DNA from: Berberis thunbergii
Lineage: Eukaryota > Streptophyta > Magnoliopsida > Ranunculales > Berberidaceae
Direction: 5' to 3'
Length of the DNA stretch: 64,000 nt
NCBI GenBank assembly: GCA_003290165.1
Contig: QNQO01000654.1
Span: forward strand, 372,001-436,000
Position numbers and translations under genes: made by a program. Positions 10,519 to 21,141 of the stretch are shown piece by piece. The notes beneath the pieces are model-generated. The model was not told the origin of the DNA, made no database searches, and worked only from the letters and a program-made list of their open reading frames with translations. Numbering within the stretch: position 1 is the first letter of the stretch; each line of letters opens with the position of its first letter.

Positions 10519-10741
10519 ATTGTTTTATCGTTCCTGGCTAAATGCTACGTTAAGATGCGGGTGAGTGGGGATAGTGAATAATTGGACTGGGTGCACTTGG
10601 TGGAACCGGGACATTTTTGGTTCAAACTAAGATAGACCAAGGTAAAAAAAAAATGATGTTTGTGTGTACACAGAGTGACCCAAAACATCAATTGGCAAAG
10701 GGACACACACCTACCTAACCATTGAATTTAGGACAATTTCC
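10162..10741. other. Intergenic DNA with a poly-T run
   Basis: No gene is seen. A run of T about 32 long at 10483-10514 breaks the sequence and could be the tail of an old retroposed element on the minus strand. Confidence 0.4.
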
Positions 10742-10791
10742 TTTTGACTTATAATCCATTTTTCATTTATCTAATTGAGCAAATTAAGGTG

Positions 10792-10834
<43 letters not shown>

Positions 10835-11879
10835 TCTAAAGTCAAATTGATGCAAACCTCTACTTCATGGATTTGTCTCTTCAATCTTCATTCAATTTGT
10901 TTGTTTGCAAAAAGATTGAAGAGAAAAAGATGTCTGCTTGAATAAAAAGTGCCGAAAGCTTCCAAAATCCCAAAAAGCAAAAAAAGAAGATAAGGGATGG
11001 TAAGTAAAAATATCTATGGCTGTCTCTGTTGTTTTCATTGTTTTGTTGTATGTGTTGAGGTAAATAGTGAACAAGTGAAGGTTTCTATCATTGAGCAATA
11101 ATTTTCCCTCAAGATTTGATCAAGGGTTAAAAAAAAAAAATCGAAATGGCTTCATCCTTGAGAGGATGTGCAGTTTACATAATAGTTTGGAGAATCAAAA
11201 TCCGTGTAGTCTACTCCAAAAATATTAAAAACGGATTTTGATGATAATGTGGAAGTCGCCTGTGAGAAAATCTGTATGAAATGGTAGTCATCCATTCTTA
11301 AAGACAGATGAGTTGTAGAGAAGATGTAAGTTACTAAGGTATGAATGTCAAAAAATGAAATGTAGGGATTATTTAGAAGTTGAATGTAAACAAGGGTATC
11401 AATTTTAGGTCATAAAACTATTATTAGATTTGGAGAATATGTACAACAATTATAAGAGTTTGAATCTCCTCGTCGAAAGTACGAATGGGAGTGAATGAGT
11501 GATCATAGTTGAACTTCACTGGGTGAATGGAATGACAGTTCAAACTGTTCAATAGTCTTCGATATTTGTATTTCATGAATCTCGAGGTGCTACGTCGAAT
11601 TTTATGTATAAATTCTTGTTTTTAGAACACAGAGTAGTACCAAACACACTTCATAATTCAAATAAATCATGATTATGAAAATAGAATCAAACAAGCATTT
11701 ACCTTTTGCAACTTTCTTTTAATCATTCTAGGTTTGGATTCTGATTCCATTGTGAAAGTTTAATTTGATTTTGATTACATTAGGACATTCTATTAGCTTT
11801 CTTTACACTCACATAACCCTAATAGTAATTACAAAAACAAAATGAAAATTCCTTGATAGATCAGTGAGCTAGGCTGGTG

Positions 11880-12425
11880 ACTGATTGATTACTTCATATC
11901 CTCCTATAATGTGGTATGACAATTTGGGGGCCACATATTTAACAGTCAATCCGATATTTCATGCTCGCATTAAGCATATCGAGATTGATTACCATTTCGT
12001 TCGAGAACGAGTGTCCCGTCGACAACTTGATGTACAGTTCATATCTACCAAAGATCAACTTACTGATATTTTTACCAAGGGACTAAACATGTCACGTTTC
12101 AAATTACTACAAAACAAGTTAACCGTCCAGGATACAACGCTCAATTTGCGGACCAAATCCATTGGTTTCAAATCAAACTATCGACAAGTTGCCAGAATTC
12201 AAAGAGACCAGCTCAATGAAGAGTCTTAGATACTTAGTCAAATAACAATAACTCATTTTGTAACAACCTATATCATATCCCCTCAAATGTGGTGTAACAA
12301 CTATATCATATCTCTTCATATTTGTAACAATTTCCACACATCTATAACTATGAAACACAATAATTGAGTTATAAATAAGAACACTCAACATCGATAATGG
12401 TGTGAGATTAATTACTAAAACTTAC
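11880..12425 (+). mobile_element. Ty1-copia remnant (RNase H end and LTR-like tail)
   Basis: The frame at 11885-12229 encodes the C-terminus of copia integrase/RT/RNase H polyproteins: WYDNLGATYL, FHARIKHIEIDYHFVRE and ISTKDQLTDIFTKGL are hallmark blocks. An AT-rich tail with repeated TGTAACAA follows and may be LTR sequence. Copy B of the duplication lacks this segment at the equivalent point (near 16765), so it inserted or was left behind in copy A. It lies at the 3' end of the NaKR coding region. Confidence 0.8.
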
Positions 12426-13367
12426 TCTGATGATGCTGGAATTGGACATTTTTCACTCTTGAGACACTTGAGAGCACGCCTACTGGCGTCACATCCCCAA
12501 TAATGGTGACCTTCTATGCTAAATGATCTCACCCCTTCAAAATGATCAAACTAAGTTATATTTTTCTATCATAAAAAAAATGGTGATGAAGAAAAATTAG
12601 GGAATTTTATTTAAATTACTTTATTACTATTTACCTTGCATTTTGGAGATGTGTTTCCTTACTTTTCTTTCACAGCCTTTGCAGTGCAAAGACACCCTCA
12701 AAACCACAACCTAGAAATGAAAAAGAGAAAGCAAAAAAAAAATCAAGTCATGACCATAAAAATAATAAAAATGGTGAAAGTAGAAACAAACCTGATCATG
12801 AGATGCAGTACTTGAAGAAGGAGAAGATGTTGAAGGTTTCGGAGAAGGGAAGTCATGATGTGAATCAATGGATATTAATGCAGAATCAAAATCATGTGGA
12901 TCAATGGATACTAATGCAGAATCTGGGTCGAATTCGGAGAAGACATCCAAGAAGACAGTCACTTGCAATAGGTATCTAGATGACCCAGTAGGACCATTGA
13001 TAAAAGGATCATCAGATGAGTTGTAAGTGCTCTTGTTGTTTTTCTTCTTATGGTTCTTGTAACCTTTTTGTTTAGTAGGCTTGGAAGGTTGTTCAATAAT
13101 AGTTAGAGAAGAAGAAGAAGTTGCGGAAGAAGAAAAAGAAGAAGAGGAAGACTCGGTAGAAGTAGAAGGGGTAGACGAAGAAGGTTTGATTGTTGTTAGT
13201 CTTGATCTTCTTGGGTCTCTCAAGTGCGGGTTGTGTCGATCAATGGTTCTACTATTGCTAATGCTATTGCCATGGTGAAGTAGGGAGTGGTGTTGTTGTT
13301 GATGATCTATGCTTGAACATATGGCTGTTGAAGCTTCTGATGTGCAGAAGAGATCTTTTGCTTTCAT
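12422..13367 (-). pseudogene. NaKR-type metal-binding protein gene, damaged copy A
   Basis: Paralogue of the intact gene at 16757-17760. Exon 1 is 13367-12792 and starts MKAKDLFCTSEASTAICSS; exon 2 is 12710-12635 and encodes the HMA metal site LHCKGCERKV; exon 3 starts at 12534. A 14-base deletion in exon 3, bounded by GA repeats, shifts the frame, so the second half of the HMA domain is lost. The shifted frame runs to TAA at 12422 (254 codons in total). The old frame is still readable as VTIIGDVTPVGVLSSVSRVK. Its native 5' flank is replaced at 13409 by an IDA-like remnant, and a copia fragment lies at its 3' end. It is probably non-functional, though a truncated protein is possible. Confidence 0.75.
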
Positions 13368-13408
13368 TTTTTTGGTTGGTGATTGAAAGTGAAAATGATG
13401 CTTAAATG

Positions 13409-13625
13409 ACCGCGCACTACATAGACCAGGGACGCCTTTGGGAAGTTTGTAGGATTGTGTTAGTACATCTGATGGTGTTGTGAGTGATCGGAGGATCCAG
13501 AACACAATACCTCTGAAACATATTCAAGTTCCGGTTCTTGGAATTCTTGCTGAAGAACTTCCCATTTCCAGCAACATGAAAACAAACATACACATGATCA
13601 CTAGCTTAGACCTCTCACCTTCCAT
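13409..13625 (-). pseudogene. IDA-like peptide gene remnant
   Basis: From ATG at 13625 the minus strand reads MEGERSKLVIMCMFVFMLL with GSSSAR, a signal peptide very like those of the two intact relatives at 14100 and 15088. After 33 codons there is TGA (13526-13524). Further on in the same frame comes SYKLPKGVPG, the start of the IDA-type motif LPKGVPIPPS. The motif is cut off at about 13409, where the 5' leader of the NaKR copy A begins. So the gene has a premature stop and has lost the last part of its peptide through the duplication breakpoint. Confidence 0.6.
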
Positions 13626-13639
13626 TGTTGATGACAGAA

Positions 13640-13752
13640 ATTGACTCGTTAAGGCTTTTAAAATAAGGTAGTCTAGTGAGGTTCATGGATTTGCTTAACG
13701 CGTGTTTTCCTCTGATCTTCAATAAAAATCTTCGTGTTTGACAAAAAAAAAA
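13640..13752 (+). mobile_element. Short LINE 3'-end scrap
   Basis: CAATAAAAATCTTCGTGTTTGACAAAAAAAAA at 13718-13749 is nearly the same as the 3' tail of the LINE ending near 43316 (AATAAACATCTTCGTGTTTGAC). It sits directly upstream of the IDA-like remnant on the opposite strand. Its 5' limit is uncertain. Confidence 0.4.
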
Positions 13753-13869
13753 CACATATATAACAACAATAAATACAATTAGGGGAGATAAATCTAAGCA
13801 AATCAAACATCTTTTATTACCAATATATATATTTTTTCTACAAAACCATACGGTTCATGATGTACTACA

Positions 13870-14100
13870 TTAATTTAAATATTCTGGCGGTGGAGGAATA
13901 TTAGCCGAAGTACTCGGTCCACTTGGTGGAATTGAGACACCTTTCGGTAGCTTTTGGAGCCACCATGGTGTCTTAGATGGAGATGGCGGTGGTGGTGAAC
14001 GTCGCGAAGGTCCTGAATATAGTATGCGTGAAGAACTTCCCAAACCAAAGAAGAACACAAATACCAAAAAGAACACAAAACTAAACCTTTTGATCTCCAT
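13870..14100 (-). CDS. IDL: IDA-like secreted peptide precursor (76 aa)
   Basis: Small secreted precursor related to INFLORESCENCE DEFICIENT IN ABSCISSION, whose processed peptides signal through HAESA-type receptor kinases in the apoplast. Residues 1-24 form a strong signal peptide (FSFVFFLVFVFFFGLG then SSSR). A variable proline-rich stretch follows, and residues 46-67 carry the motif WLQKLPKGVSIPPSGPSTSAN, aligning with the IDA core LPKGVPIPPSAPSKRHN. The invariant final Asn is present (N67). The basic pair before it (KRH) is replaced by TSA, and a nine-residue tail follows. I start at ATG 14100 because the signal peptide follows directly; an upstream in-frame ATG at 14139 sits in a poly-lysine run encoded by poly-A and is unlikely. 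No intron, as usual for IDA genes. Neighbours are relatives in the same orientation. Confidence 0.7.
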   Translation of the reverse strand: MEIKRFSFVFFLVFVFFFGLGSSSRILYSGPSRRSPPPPSPSKTPWWLQKLPKGVSIPPSGPSTSANIPPPPEYLN

Positions 14101-14617
14101 TTTTTCTTGTGGAGTTTTTTTTTTTTTTTTTTTTTTCACACGAAGGATTTTATATAGAGATGTTGAGTGAGTGTTGACTGATCTTACCCTTTAATCTGTT
14201 TATCAAAATTAATTACTACACCTAATTTGCAATTACTTGTTTAAATTGAAAAGTTTACTATTGAGTTGACTGATTAAAATTGGAAACCAAATCCTTCATT
14301 TTGACCTTTTCCTTATCCTACAAATGAGATTTGGTTATTGGAATTCTTTTTATACAAAACATTTGCTATTTTTCAATAATTAGAAGAATAATTGCAATCT
14401 ACAATTTGGAAAATGTTTAACACGAAATTATGCGTTTACGTTTATCGTCAAATATACACGAATTATTATTGAAAAAGATGAAGCATAATACATTTTTTTT
14501 TATAGAAATCCTCTTCATTACGAATAGTATGAATATAATTCGTGAACTTACTAACTATACTAGTGACTCCTTTATTTAAATAAAAAATAATAACTAGAAA
14601 ATGGATTTTCATTCATA

Positions 14618-15088
14618 TTAGTTGCTCAATGGATCATTGATCCTTGGAGTCGGAGCACTCCATTGAATACGGACATTTTTAGGTAGCTTCTGAAATACCA
14701 AGCCTGGTGGTGGTGGGTTTTTATCAATGCCCGGGGACGGCACACTTGGTGGAACAGGTCCTTTGGGCAGCGTTTGAAATACCAAGCCTGGTGGTGGTGG
14801 GCTTTTATCAATGCCCGGGGACGGCACACTTGGTGGAACAGGTCCTTTGGGCAGCGTTTGAAATACCAAGCCTGGAGGTGAGCTTGGTGGCTTTTTATCA
14901 ATACCAGGAGATGGTGTGCTCGGAGGAACAGGGCCTTTATTCAGCCTATGGAATCGAAACGGAGTTTTTGTAGAACCGGAAGACAATGCTCGCGAAGAAC
15001 CCAGCTTTCTTGCTGAAGAACTTCCCAAGCCCAACAAGAAAAAGCACACCACCAACATAAACACAAGCTTAGACATCTTGATCTCCAT
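14618..15088 (-). CDS. IDA-like precursor with four tandem peptide modules (156 aa)
   Basis: A secreted precursor: signal peptide at residues 1-26 (MSKLVFMLVVCFFLLGLGSS), then four copies of an IDA-like module. Module 1 (about 44-65) ends LNKGPVPPSTPSPGID. Modules 2 (74-95) and 3 (102-123) both read LVFQTLPKGPVPPSVPSPGI. Module 4 (130-151) is divergent, with LPKNVRIQWSAPTPRIND. Spacers are KxPPPPG-like. At DNA level the unit is an 84-bp direct repeat (AAATACCAAGCCTGG at 14693, 14777 and 14861). Each module matches the IDA core LPKGVPIPPSAPS but lacks one residue before PVPPS and ends in ID rather than HN. Typical IDA genes encode one peptide, so this is an expanded form. No intron. Shares MEIK and GLGSSS with the gene at 13870. 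It could instead belong to another proline-rich peptide family. Confidence 0.65.
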   Translation of the reverse strand: MEIKMSKLVFMLVVCFFLLGLGSSSARKLGSSRALSSGSTKTPFRFHRLNKGPVPPSTPSPGIDKKPPSSPPGLVFQTLPKGPVPPSVPSPGIDKSPPPPGLVFQTLPKGPVPPSVPSPGIDKNPPPPGLVFQKLPKNVRIQWSAPTPRINDPLSN

Positions 15089-15669
15089 ACTTAATTGCTA
15101 GTAATTGCTTGTATGTTTTTTTTTTTTTTTACGTAAAAGTTTGTTCTTAAATAGAGATTTGAGAGACGAAAATCGGAAACTAATTCATTAGCAAATCATT
15201 TTTCTTTAGCACTTTCACGATTTTTTCCCTTTTTTGTGGTTCTCAAATTCCATGGGTTATTATTCTCATAATCAAAAATTCCATTTACAAATTTATTTTC
15301 CAATATAATCTCTATGGATGATTTCTGGAGGCAAAAATCTCCTAAATATTATTCTAAATGATTGTTTTGCCTTTTGAGCTTGCTTCGCTTTTATTAATTA
15401 ATTCTAAAAATGTAAGAAGGAAAGTGAAATATTGGTTATATTGTAAACAAATAATTTCATACATACATAAAATATAAAACCATCATAAGTTACCCAAAGT
15501 TATTAATTTCTATTCTTTGTACAAAAAAAAAAATTAAGAAAACAGTTTTTTTTTTCATGAAACAAAACCATTATTTTTCAATGTAAAAATATCAAAACTT
15601 CAAATTTGAAGGCCCTACAAACGCCAGAGACCTGAAGTATTACTCCGATGAATTATGGACAGAGTTGAG
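15089..15669. other. Promoter side of the four-module gene, AT-rich
   Basis: Immediate 5' flank of the peptide gene on the minus strand, with a poly-T run at about 15117-15131 and long AT-rich stretches. No other gene is seen. Confidence 0.4.
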
Positions 15670-17790
15670 ATCTTTTGATTTATAATCCATTTTTCATTTA
15701 TCTAATTTAGCAAATTAAGGTGTTCATATCATCAAAAGTCAAATTGATGCAAACCTCTACTTCATGGATTTGTCTCTTCAATCTGTTTGTTTGCAAAAAG
15801 ATTGAAGAGAAAAAGATGTCTGCCTGAATAAGAAGTGCCGAAAGCTTCCAAAATCCCAAAAAGCAAAAAAGAAGATAAGGGATGGTAAGTAAAATTATCT
15901 ATGGCTGTCTCTGTTGCTTTCATTGTTTTGTTGTATGTGTTGAGGCAAATAGTGAACAAGTGAAAGTTTCTATCATTGAGCAATAATTTTCCCTCAAGAT
16001 TTGATTAAGGGTTAAAAAAAAAAAATCGAAATGGTTTCATCCTAGAGAAGATGTGCAGTGTACATAATATAATAGGTTGGAGAACCAAAATTCATGTAGT
16101 CGACTTCAAAAATATCAAGAATGGGTTTTGATGATGATGTGAAGGTCGTCTAAGAGGAAATATGTATGAAATAATAGTCATCTATTCTTAAAGACAGATG
16201 AGTTGTAGAGAAGATGTAAGTTACTAAGTTATGAATGTCAAAAAATGAAATGTAGGGATTGTTAAGAAGTTGAATGTAAACAAGGGTATCAATTTTAGGT
16301 CATAAAACTATTATTAGATTTGGAGAATATGTAGAACATTTATAAGAGTTTGAATCTCCTCATCGAAAGTACGAATCGGAGTGAATGAGTGATCATATAT
16401 AGTTGAACTTCACCGGGTGAATGGAACGACGGTTCAAATAGTCTTCGATATTTGTATTTCATGAATCTCGAGGTGCTACGTCGAATTTCATGTATAAATT
16501 CTTGTTTTTAGAACACAGAGTAGTACCAAACACACTTCATAATTCAAATAAATCATGATTATGAAAACAGAATCAAACAAGCATTTACCTTTTGCAACTT
16601 TCTTTTAACCATTCTAGGTTTGGATTCTGATTCCATTGTGAAACTTTAATTTGATTTTGATTACATTACATTACATTAGAACATTCTATTAGATTTCTTT
16701 ACACTCACATAACCCTAACAGTAATTTAAAAAACAAAATGAAAATTCCTTGATAGATCAGTGAGCTAGGCTGGTGTCTGATGATGCTGACGAAGATGGCC
16801 AGAATTGGGCATTTTTCACTCTTGAGACACTTGAGAGCACGCCTACTGGCGTCACATCCCCGGAAATGGTGACCTTCTTTGTCGGAAAATCTATGCTAAA
16901 TGATCTCACCCCTTCAAAATGATCAAACTAAGTTATATTTTTCTATCATAATAAAAATGGTGATGAAGAAAAATTAGGGAATTTTATTTAAATTACTTTA
17001 TTACTATTTACCTTGCATTTTGGAGATGTGTTTCCTCACTTTTCTTTCACAGCCTTTGCAGTGCAAAGACACCCTCAAAACCACAACCTAAAATGAAAAA
17101 GAGAAAGCAAAAAAAAATCAAGCCATGACCATAAAAATAATAAAAATGGTGAAAGTAGAAACAAACCTGATCATGAGATGCAGTACTTGAAGAAGGAGAA
17201 GATGTTGAAGGTTTCGGAGAAGGGAAGTCATGATGTGAATCAATGGATACTAATGCAGAATCAAAATCATGTGGATCAATGGATACTAATGCAGAATCTG
17301 GATCGAATTCAGAGAAGACATCCAAGAAGACAGAGTCACTCAATAGGTATCTAGATGACCCAGTAGGACTATTGATAAAAGGATCATCAGATGAGTTATA
17401 AGTGCTCTTGTTCTTGTTGTTTTTCTTCTTATGGTTCTTGTAACTTTTTTGTTTAGTAGGCTTTTGAGGCTTGGAAGGATGTTCAATAATAGTTAGAGAA
17501 GAAGAAGTCGCGGAAGAAGAAGAAGAAGAAGAAGAAGAAGAGGAAGACGCGGTAGAAGTAGAAGGGGTAGACGAAGAAGGTTTGATTGTTGTTAGTCTTG
17601 ATCTTCTTGGGTCTCTCAAGTGCGGGTTGTGTCGATCAATGGCTCGACTATTGCTAATGCTATTGCCATGGTGAAGTAGGGAGTGGTGTTGTTGATGATC
17701 TATGCTTGAACATATGGCCGTTGAAGCTTCTGATGTGCAGAAGAGATCTTTTGCTTTCATTTTTTTTGGTTGGTGATTGAAAGTGATAAT
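15670..17790. repeat. Tandem duplication, copy B
   Basis: Copy B of the segment also found at 10742-13409, in the same orientation and highly similar throughout, including about 1.1 kb of non-coding downstream flank. It lacks the (AT)n expansion and the copia insertion of copy A and keeps an intact NaKR gene, so it better represents the ancestral state. Confidence 0.85.
16757..17760 (-). CDS. NAKR: NaKR-type heavy-metal-associated protein (274 aa)
   Basis: A protein of the SODIUM POTASSIUM ROOT DEFECTIVE group, HMA-domain proteins linked in Arabidopsis to phloem function and Na/K balance. Exon 1 is 17760-17167 (198 codons), starting MKAKDLFCTSEASTAICSSI with the group's IDRHNPHLRDPRR block, a poly-Ser stretch and GSSRYLL. 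Exon 2 is 17087-17012 (76 bp) and encodes VVVLRVSLHCKGCERKVRKH with metal-binding Cys208 and Cys211. Exon 3 is 16911-16757, contains VTISGDVTPVGVLSSVSRVK, and ends in TGA. Splice sites are GT-AG and phases match the family. Unlike isoprenylated HIPP proteins it has no C-terminal CaaX box; it ends TSLAH. Start chosen at the conserved MKAKD, though an in-frame ATG lies 69 bases upstream. Copy A of the duplication is broken, so this is the working copy. Confidence 0.88.
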
Positions 17791-20460
17791 GATGCTTAAA
17801 TGAAATGAAGAGAAGAAGAGAAGAGACACTTCTCTTGTTAGGTAGTGTGATTTGCCTTTTTATTTTGTGAGGGCAGAGCAGAGAAAAAAAAAAACAACAA
17901 CAACAACAATGGTCCACCAAAAAGGTTAAAAATGAAAATTTTATTCTTACATCCATCTCAATATCGGCATTCTAAGATAAAAAGATCGAGATGGTTGCAC
18001 CAGGAAAAAAAACTCATAAAAAACAAAAATCACTTCAAATTGATCGACCAAATATTTTAGGTTATTCTATTAAATCATCTGCATCATGTAGAGGCTAGGG
18101 AATCAGGTTCTACAACCAGGATGATGTGGTATCATTAGATAAAGTTTTTTACAACCTCGAGATACACATAACACTTTGGGAATTTCATCATTATTTCAAG
18201 ATCACGTCATCTTGATTGCAAAAACTTGATTTTTTAGTATTTTTTACTGATGTAATATAGAAGTTCGGTTTTTTTTTTTTTTTTTACAAGCAAGACCCTT
18301 ACCTTTAGTTTCGATTTTTACTTTATAAGAATATAATATCCGTTGTGATCTTTTATAGTTTTATTTTCCTATAACTCAAACATGCCTGAAATACATGGTT
18401 GGATAAGAAAACGATAAAAGGAATAATCTACACCGGGATCAAGACTCATAGAACAACACTAACTAATTGATATACATACATATTCTGAAAACATTTATTT
18501 GATCATAATCATTTGTTAAATAACTTCAAAATTAAATTATAATAGTAGTTAACATGTAAGACAATATCTAGTAGTTTCAAAACCATGGCTGATTTTGAAG
18601 AGTCCAGACCAGACTTAGCTGAGGTAAGTCTCTAACTTTAGCTTCATCTGTTTTTTATGTCTTTTTTTTCAGTGCTCAACGAGTTGAATGAACACTCTGT
18701 ATATCAACGAGGGATTGTTGTTGAACCCTCCAAACCAGGGTTTTCCTAGTGCAAGAGACAACGTAACGGTCGGATTTTCTGAAACCATCATGCCGTAAAT
18801 GGATTAAAAATGAAGTCATGTGACTCAACACATTAGAAATGGGATATGAATTTTACACAATAATATGTGAATCCTTAGTTTCGCAAAGATGTAAATCTCA
18901 ACATAGTTTATGAGCCTATAGGGTATCAAGAAGTTTATGAGCCTAAAGGGTATCAAGAAGTGGAGGAAGAACAAAATCTGATTCATTATTTCAGAATAAA
19001 TTCTTCTGTGGTCTGCCTCCAATATATGAAGACACAAAGCTACTTTTTTTCTTATCCCATCTTCTTCACTTCTCATCAACAAATGTACAGAATCTGATGC
19101 CTTCACAACTCTGCCTTCCTTTCCTTATCTTTTTCTCTGTTCAAATCTAGACCAACTTCTTCAAAACACCTTCTTTAATTTCTGATCATCAAATACTAAT
19201 GAGATATTAATTGAACTTTAGAATATTTAATTAACCTCATTGAAAATGTTGTCTGAAGAAAGATTAGGGTCCTGAAAGCTCTAATATTTTCTATCGATAT
19301 TTTCACTATTTGGCTTAATCACCTTTTATGCTCGTCGGTTGATTGATCAGCTACCAGTCATGGTCACATTTTTGTTTTCCACTAATAAGTGGAGTACTTT
19401 GCTTTTATTTATATTCTAATTATACCTTTTTTTTCATGTAAAGTAAGGCATGCAATACCATGCATTCATGATGATGAACATGTCATATGCATTCATGACT
19501 CTCATCACGATGACGACAGAGATCACACATCACGAGGATCAAATATTTTGAGACCAGGTTAATTCACAAAGCCTAAAAAGAGAGGATCCAATCGTAAAAG
19601 CCCAAACATGACTCATCAGAATAAATCATAGTTAGAGACCCAAATCCAAACCCAACAAAATTTTTCGTTTAAGATGAAGAACATTACAGAGAAAAAGAAT
19701 CGTGGAGGGAGTTACTCCCCAAAGATGCATTTTCATAAAGGAGCAGACTGTTATAAAGAACGTCTTCCCTCGATGAGCCTCATATGGTTAAGTCGCGCAA
19801 AGAATTGATAATGACTATTATATAAGATAAATAGAACATTCGACAAATATATGCAATTTTAACTGAGTTATGTCCTGATTTACTTTCATCTCTAACAAAA
19901 TTACTGACTTAAGCATCAGAGTGTTTTCGGCCACCAAATAGATGGTCTTTGGTAATCTAACATTTGTTTCACAGATCAGACTTTACAGGAGACAAGATTT
20001 GGATGCATCAATATTTATATTTAAGCATGTCATTGAAAGTATGTACATGTTTATACTTACTAATATTTATATCAAGATTTGGCCATCAATGTTTTCGTTC
20101 GTTTCCTCGCCCGTTTCCTCGCTCTCTAGCCTCACTCATCCTTTAATAAAAAAATTGCAAAGAAATTTTTTTTTTAATAGTAATTTGGGAGTTTTTAAAA
20201 ACATAATAAAGAAAAAAAAAATTTACTCGCAAATGAATCCTTTAATAAAAAAAATTGTTGAACTTGAAAATCCAACATTGGCTTCAATTCAGTGAAGCCC
20301 AAGCCCTTCCAAAGTTTGAAAAGATGATAACCCAATTCAATTGAAAAGCCCAAAAACCCAAACCCAACAATAGGTCAGAATCCAAAACATTAAGAACCTT
20401 TTGGGCTTGTTCAAGTTCCTGCCCTAAATAATTCTAGCCACCGGAAAGAGACGAGCATGC
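17791..20460. other. Intergenic DNA, no gene recognised
   Basis: About 2.7 kb of AT-rich DNA. I see a 27-bp tandem duplication (GTTTATGAGCCTA repeats, about 18907-18960), poly-T and poly-A tracts, and a short open start MADFEESRPDLAE followed by GTAAGT at 18585-18630 that could be a first exon but has no recognisable continuation. The open frame at 18825-19106 has no known motif. Confidence 0.4.
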
Positions 20461-20463
20461 AAC

Positions 20464-20497
20464 TCCCAAAGAAATTAGGGTTTTTGTTTCGAATCGT
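20464..20497 (+). repeat. Stray copy of the SF3B3 leader end
   Basis: The segment CCCAAAGAAATTAGGGTTTT with following TGTTTCGAAT is almost the same as the last bases of the SF3B3 leader at 21300-21333 (CCCAAAGAAATTAGGGTTCT, then TGCTTCGAAT). It includes a telo-box-like TTAGGGTTT. It is not followed by an ATG in the same context. Confidence 0.45.
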
Positions 20498-21141
20498 GAG
20501 TCCATAACAACTAAAAAAATGTTTATTAATTATTTAAAATAAAATTATAAGGAAAATTATGAATTATCACTAAAAATAACTTGTTAAAGGTTTACCGATT
20601 TAGATTTTCTCTTTGAATTACGTATAAATGGTCATTGGATTTGGAGGTGTTTACGAATTGGACATTTCGGTCAGGCGATCATCATTGGCTTTTGGTCGGC
20701 TTGTGTCAAGCCCAAAGTAGGCTCCCGCTCATTTCGTGACTATGAAAGAGAAATCCATCCGTGACATTTTAAAATGCATATCTCAAATCAAGTATGTCTA
20801 AATAAAATGAAATTTTAACAAATTATTTTTGAGATAAGTTTTTAATTTTCTCAAAATTTCAGCTCGAACGAAATTAATGATACAATTTTTATTTAGTCGT
20901 ATGTGTGTAGTATTTTTAACTGTAAATAAAACTAAGTGGATGTCAAATGAAATATCAAAATATAAATTTTGTCCCCCTTTAAGCCCGAATTCTATTGCAT
21001 TTTTTTTTTTCAATTTCTTATCCAATTTTTTTTTTTTTTTTTTTTTTGTAATTTCTCATTTGTGGTGCTCTAGGTGGTTCTTCTGGATGCACATAGCAAA
21101 AGAACAACCAAGTTCACTGACTAGAGAACCACCAGACGAAC

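Larger units (their letters stand above)
10742..13409. repeat. Tandem duplication, copy A (NaKR and its downstream flank)
   Basis: From about 10742 to 13409 the sequence parallels 15670-17790: the same downstream flank, then a NaKR gene on the minus strand. Copy A differs by an (AT)n expansion at about 10797-10831, a copia-derived insertion at 11880-12425, and a 14-base coding deletion. Homology stops at 13409, where copy A is joined to an IDA-like gene remnant instead of the NaKR 5' flank. Confidence 0.85.

Noticed and set aside
10892..11098. Conserved short minus-strand frame (also 15762-15983)
   Set aside because: Similarity between the two is explained by the tandem duplication of downstream flank; no domain, and start context is weak.
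13081..13278. Glu-rich open frames on the plus strand (also 17471-17674)
   Set aside because: They are antisense shadows of the poly-Ser region of the NaKR exons.
14693..14901. CRISPR-like direct repeats (84-bp unit)
   Set aside because: Plant nuclear coding repeat with in-frame 28-codon period; no spacer structure.
14707..14973. 88-codon plus-strand frame with internal repeats
   Set aside because: Antisense of the four-module peptide gene; the repeat comes from that gene.
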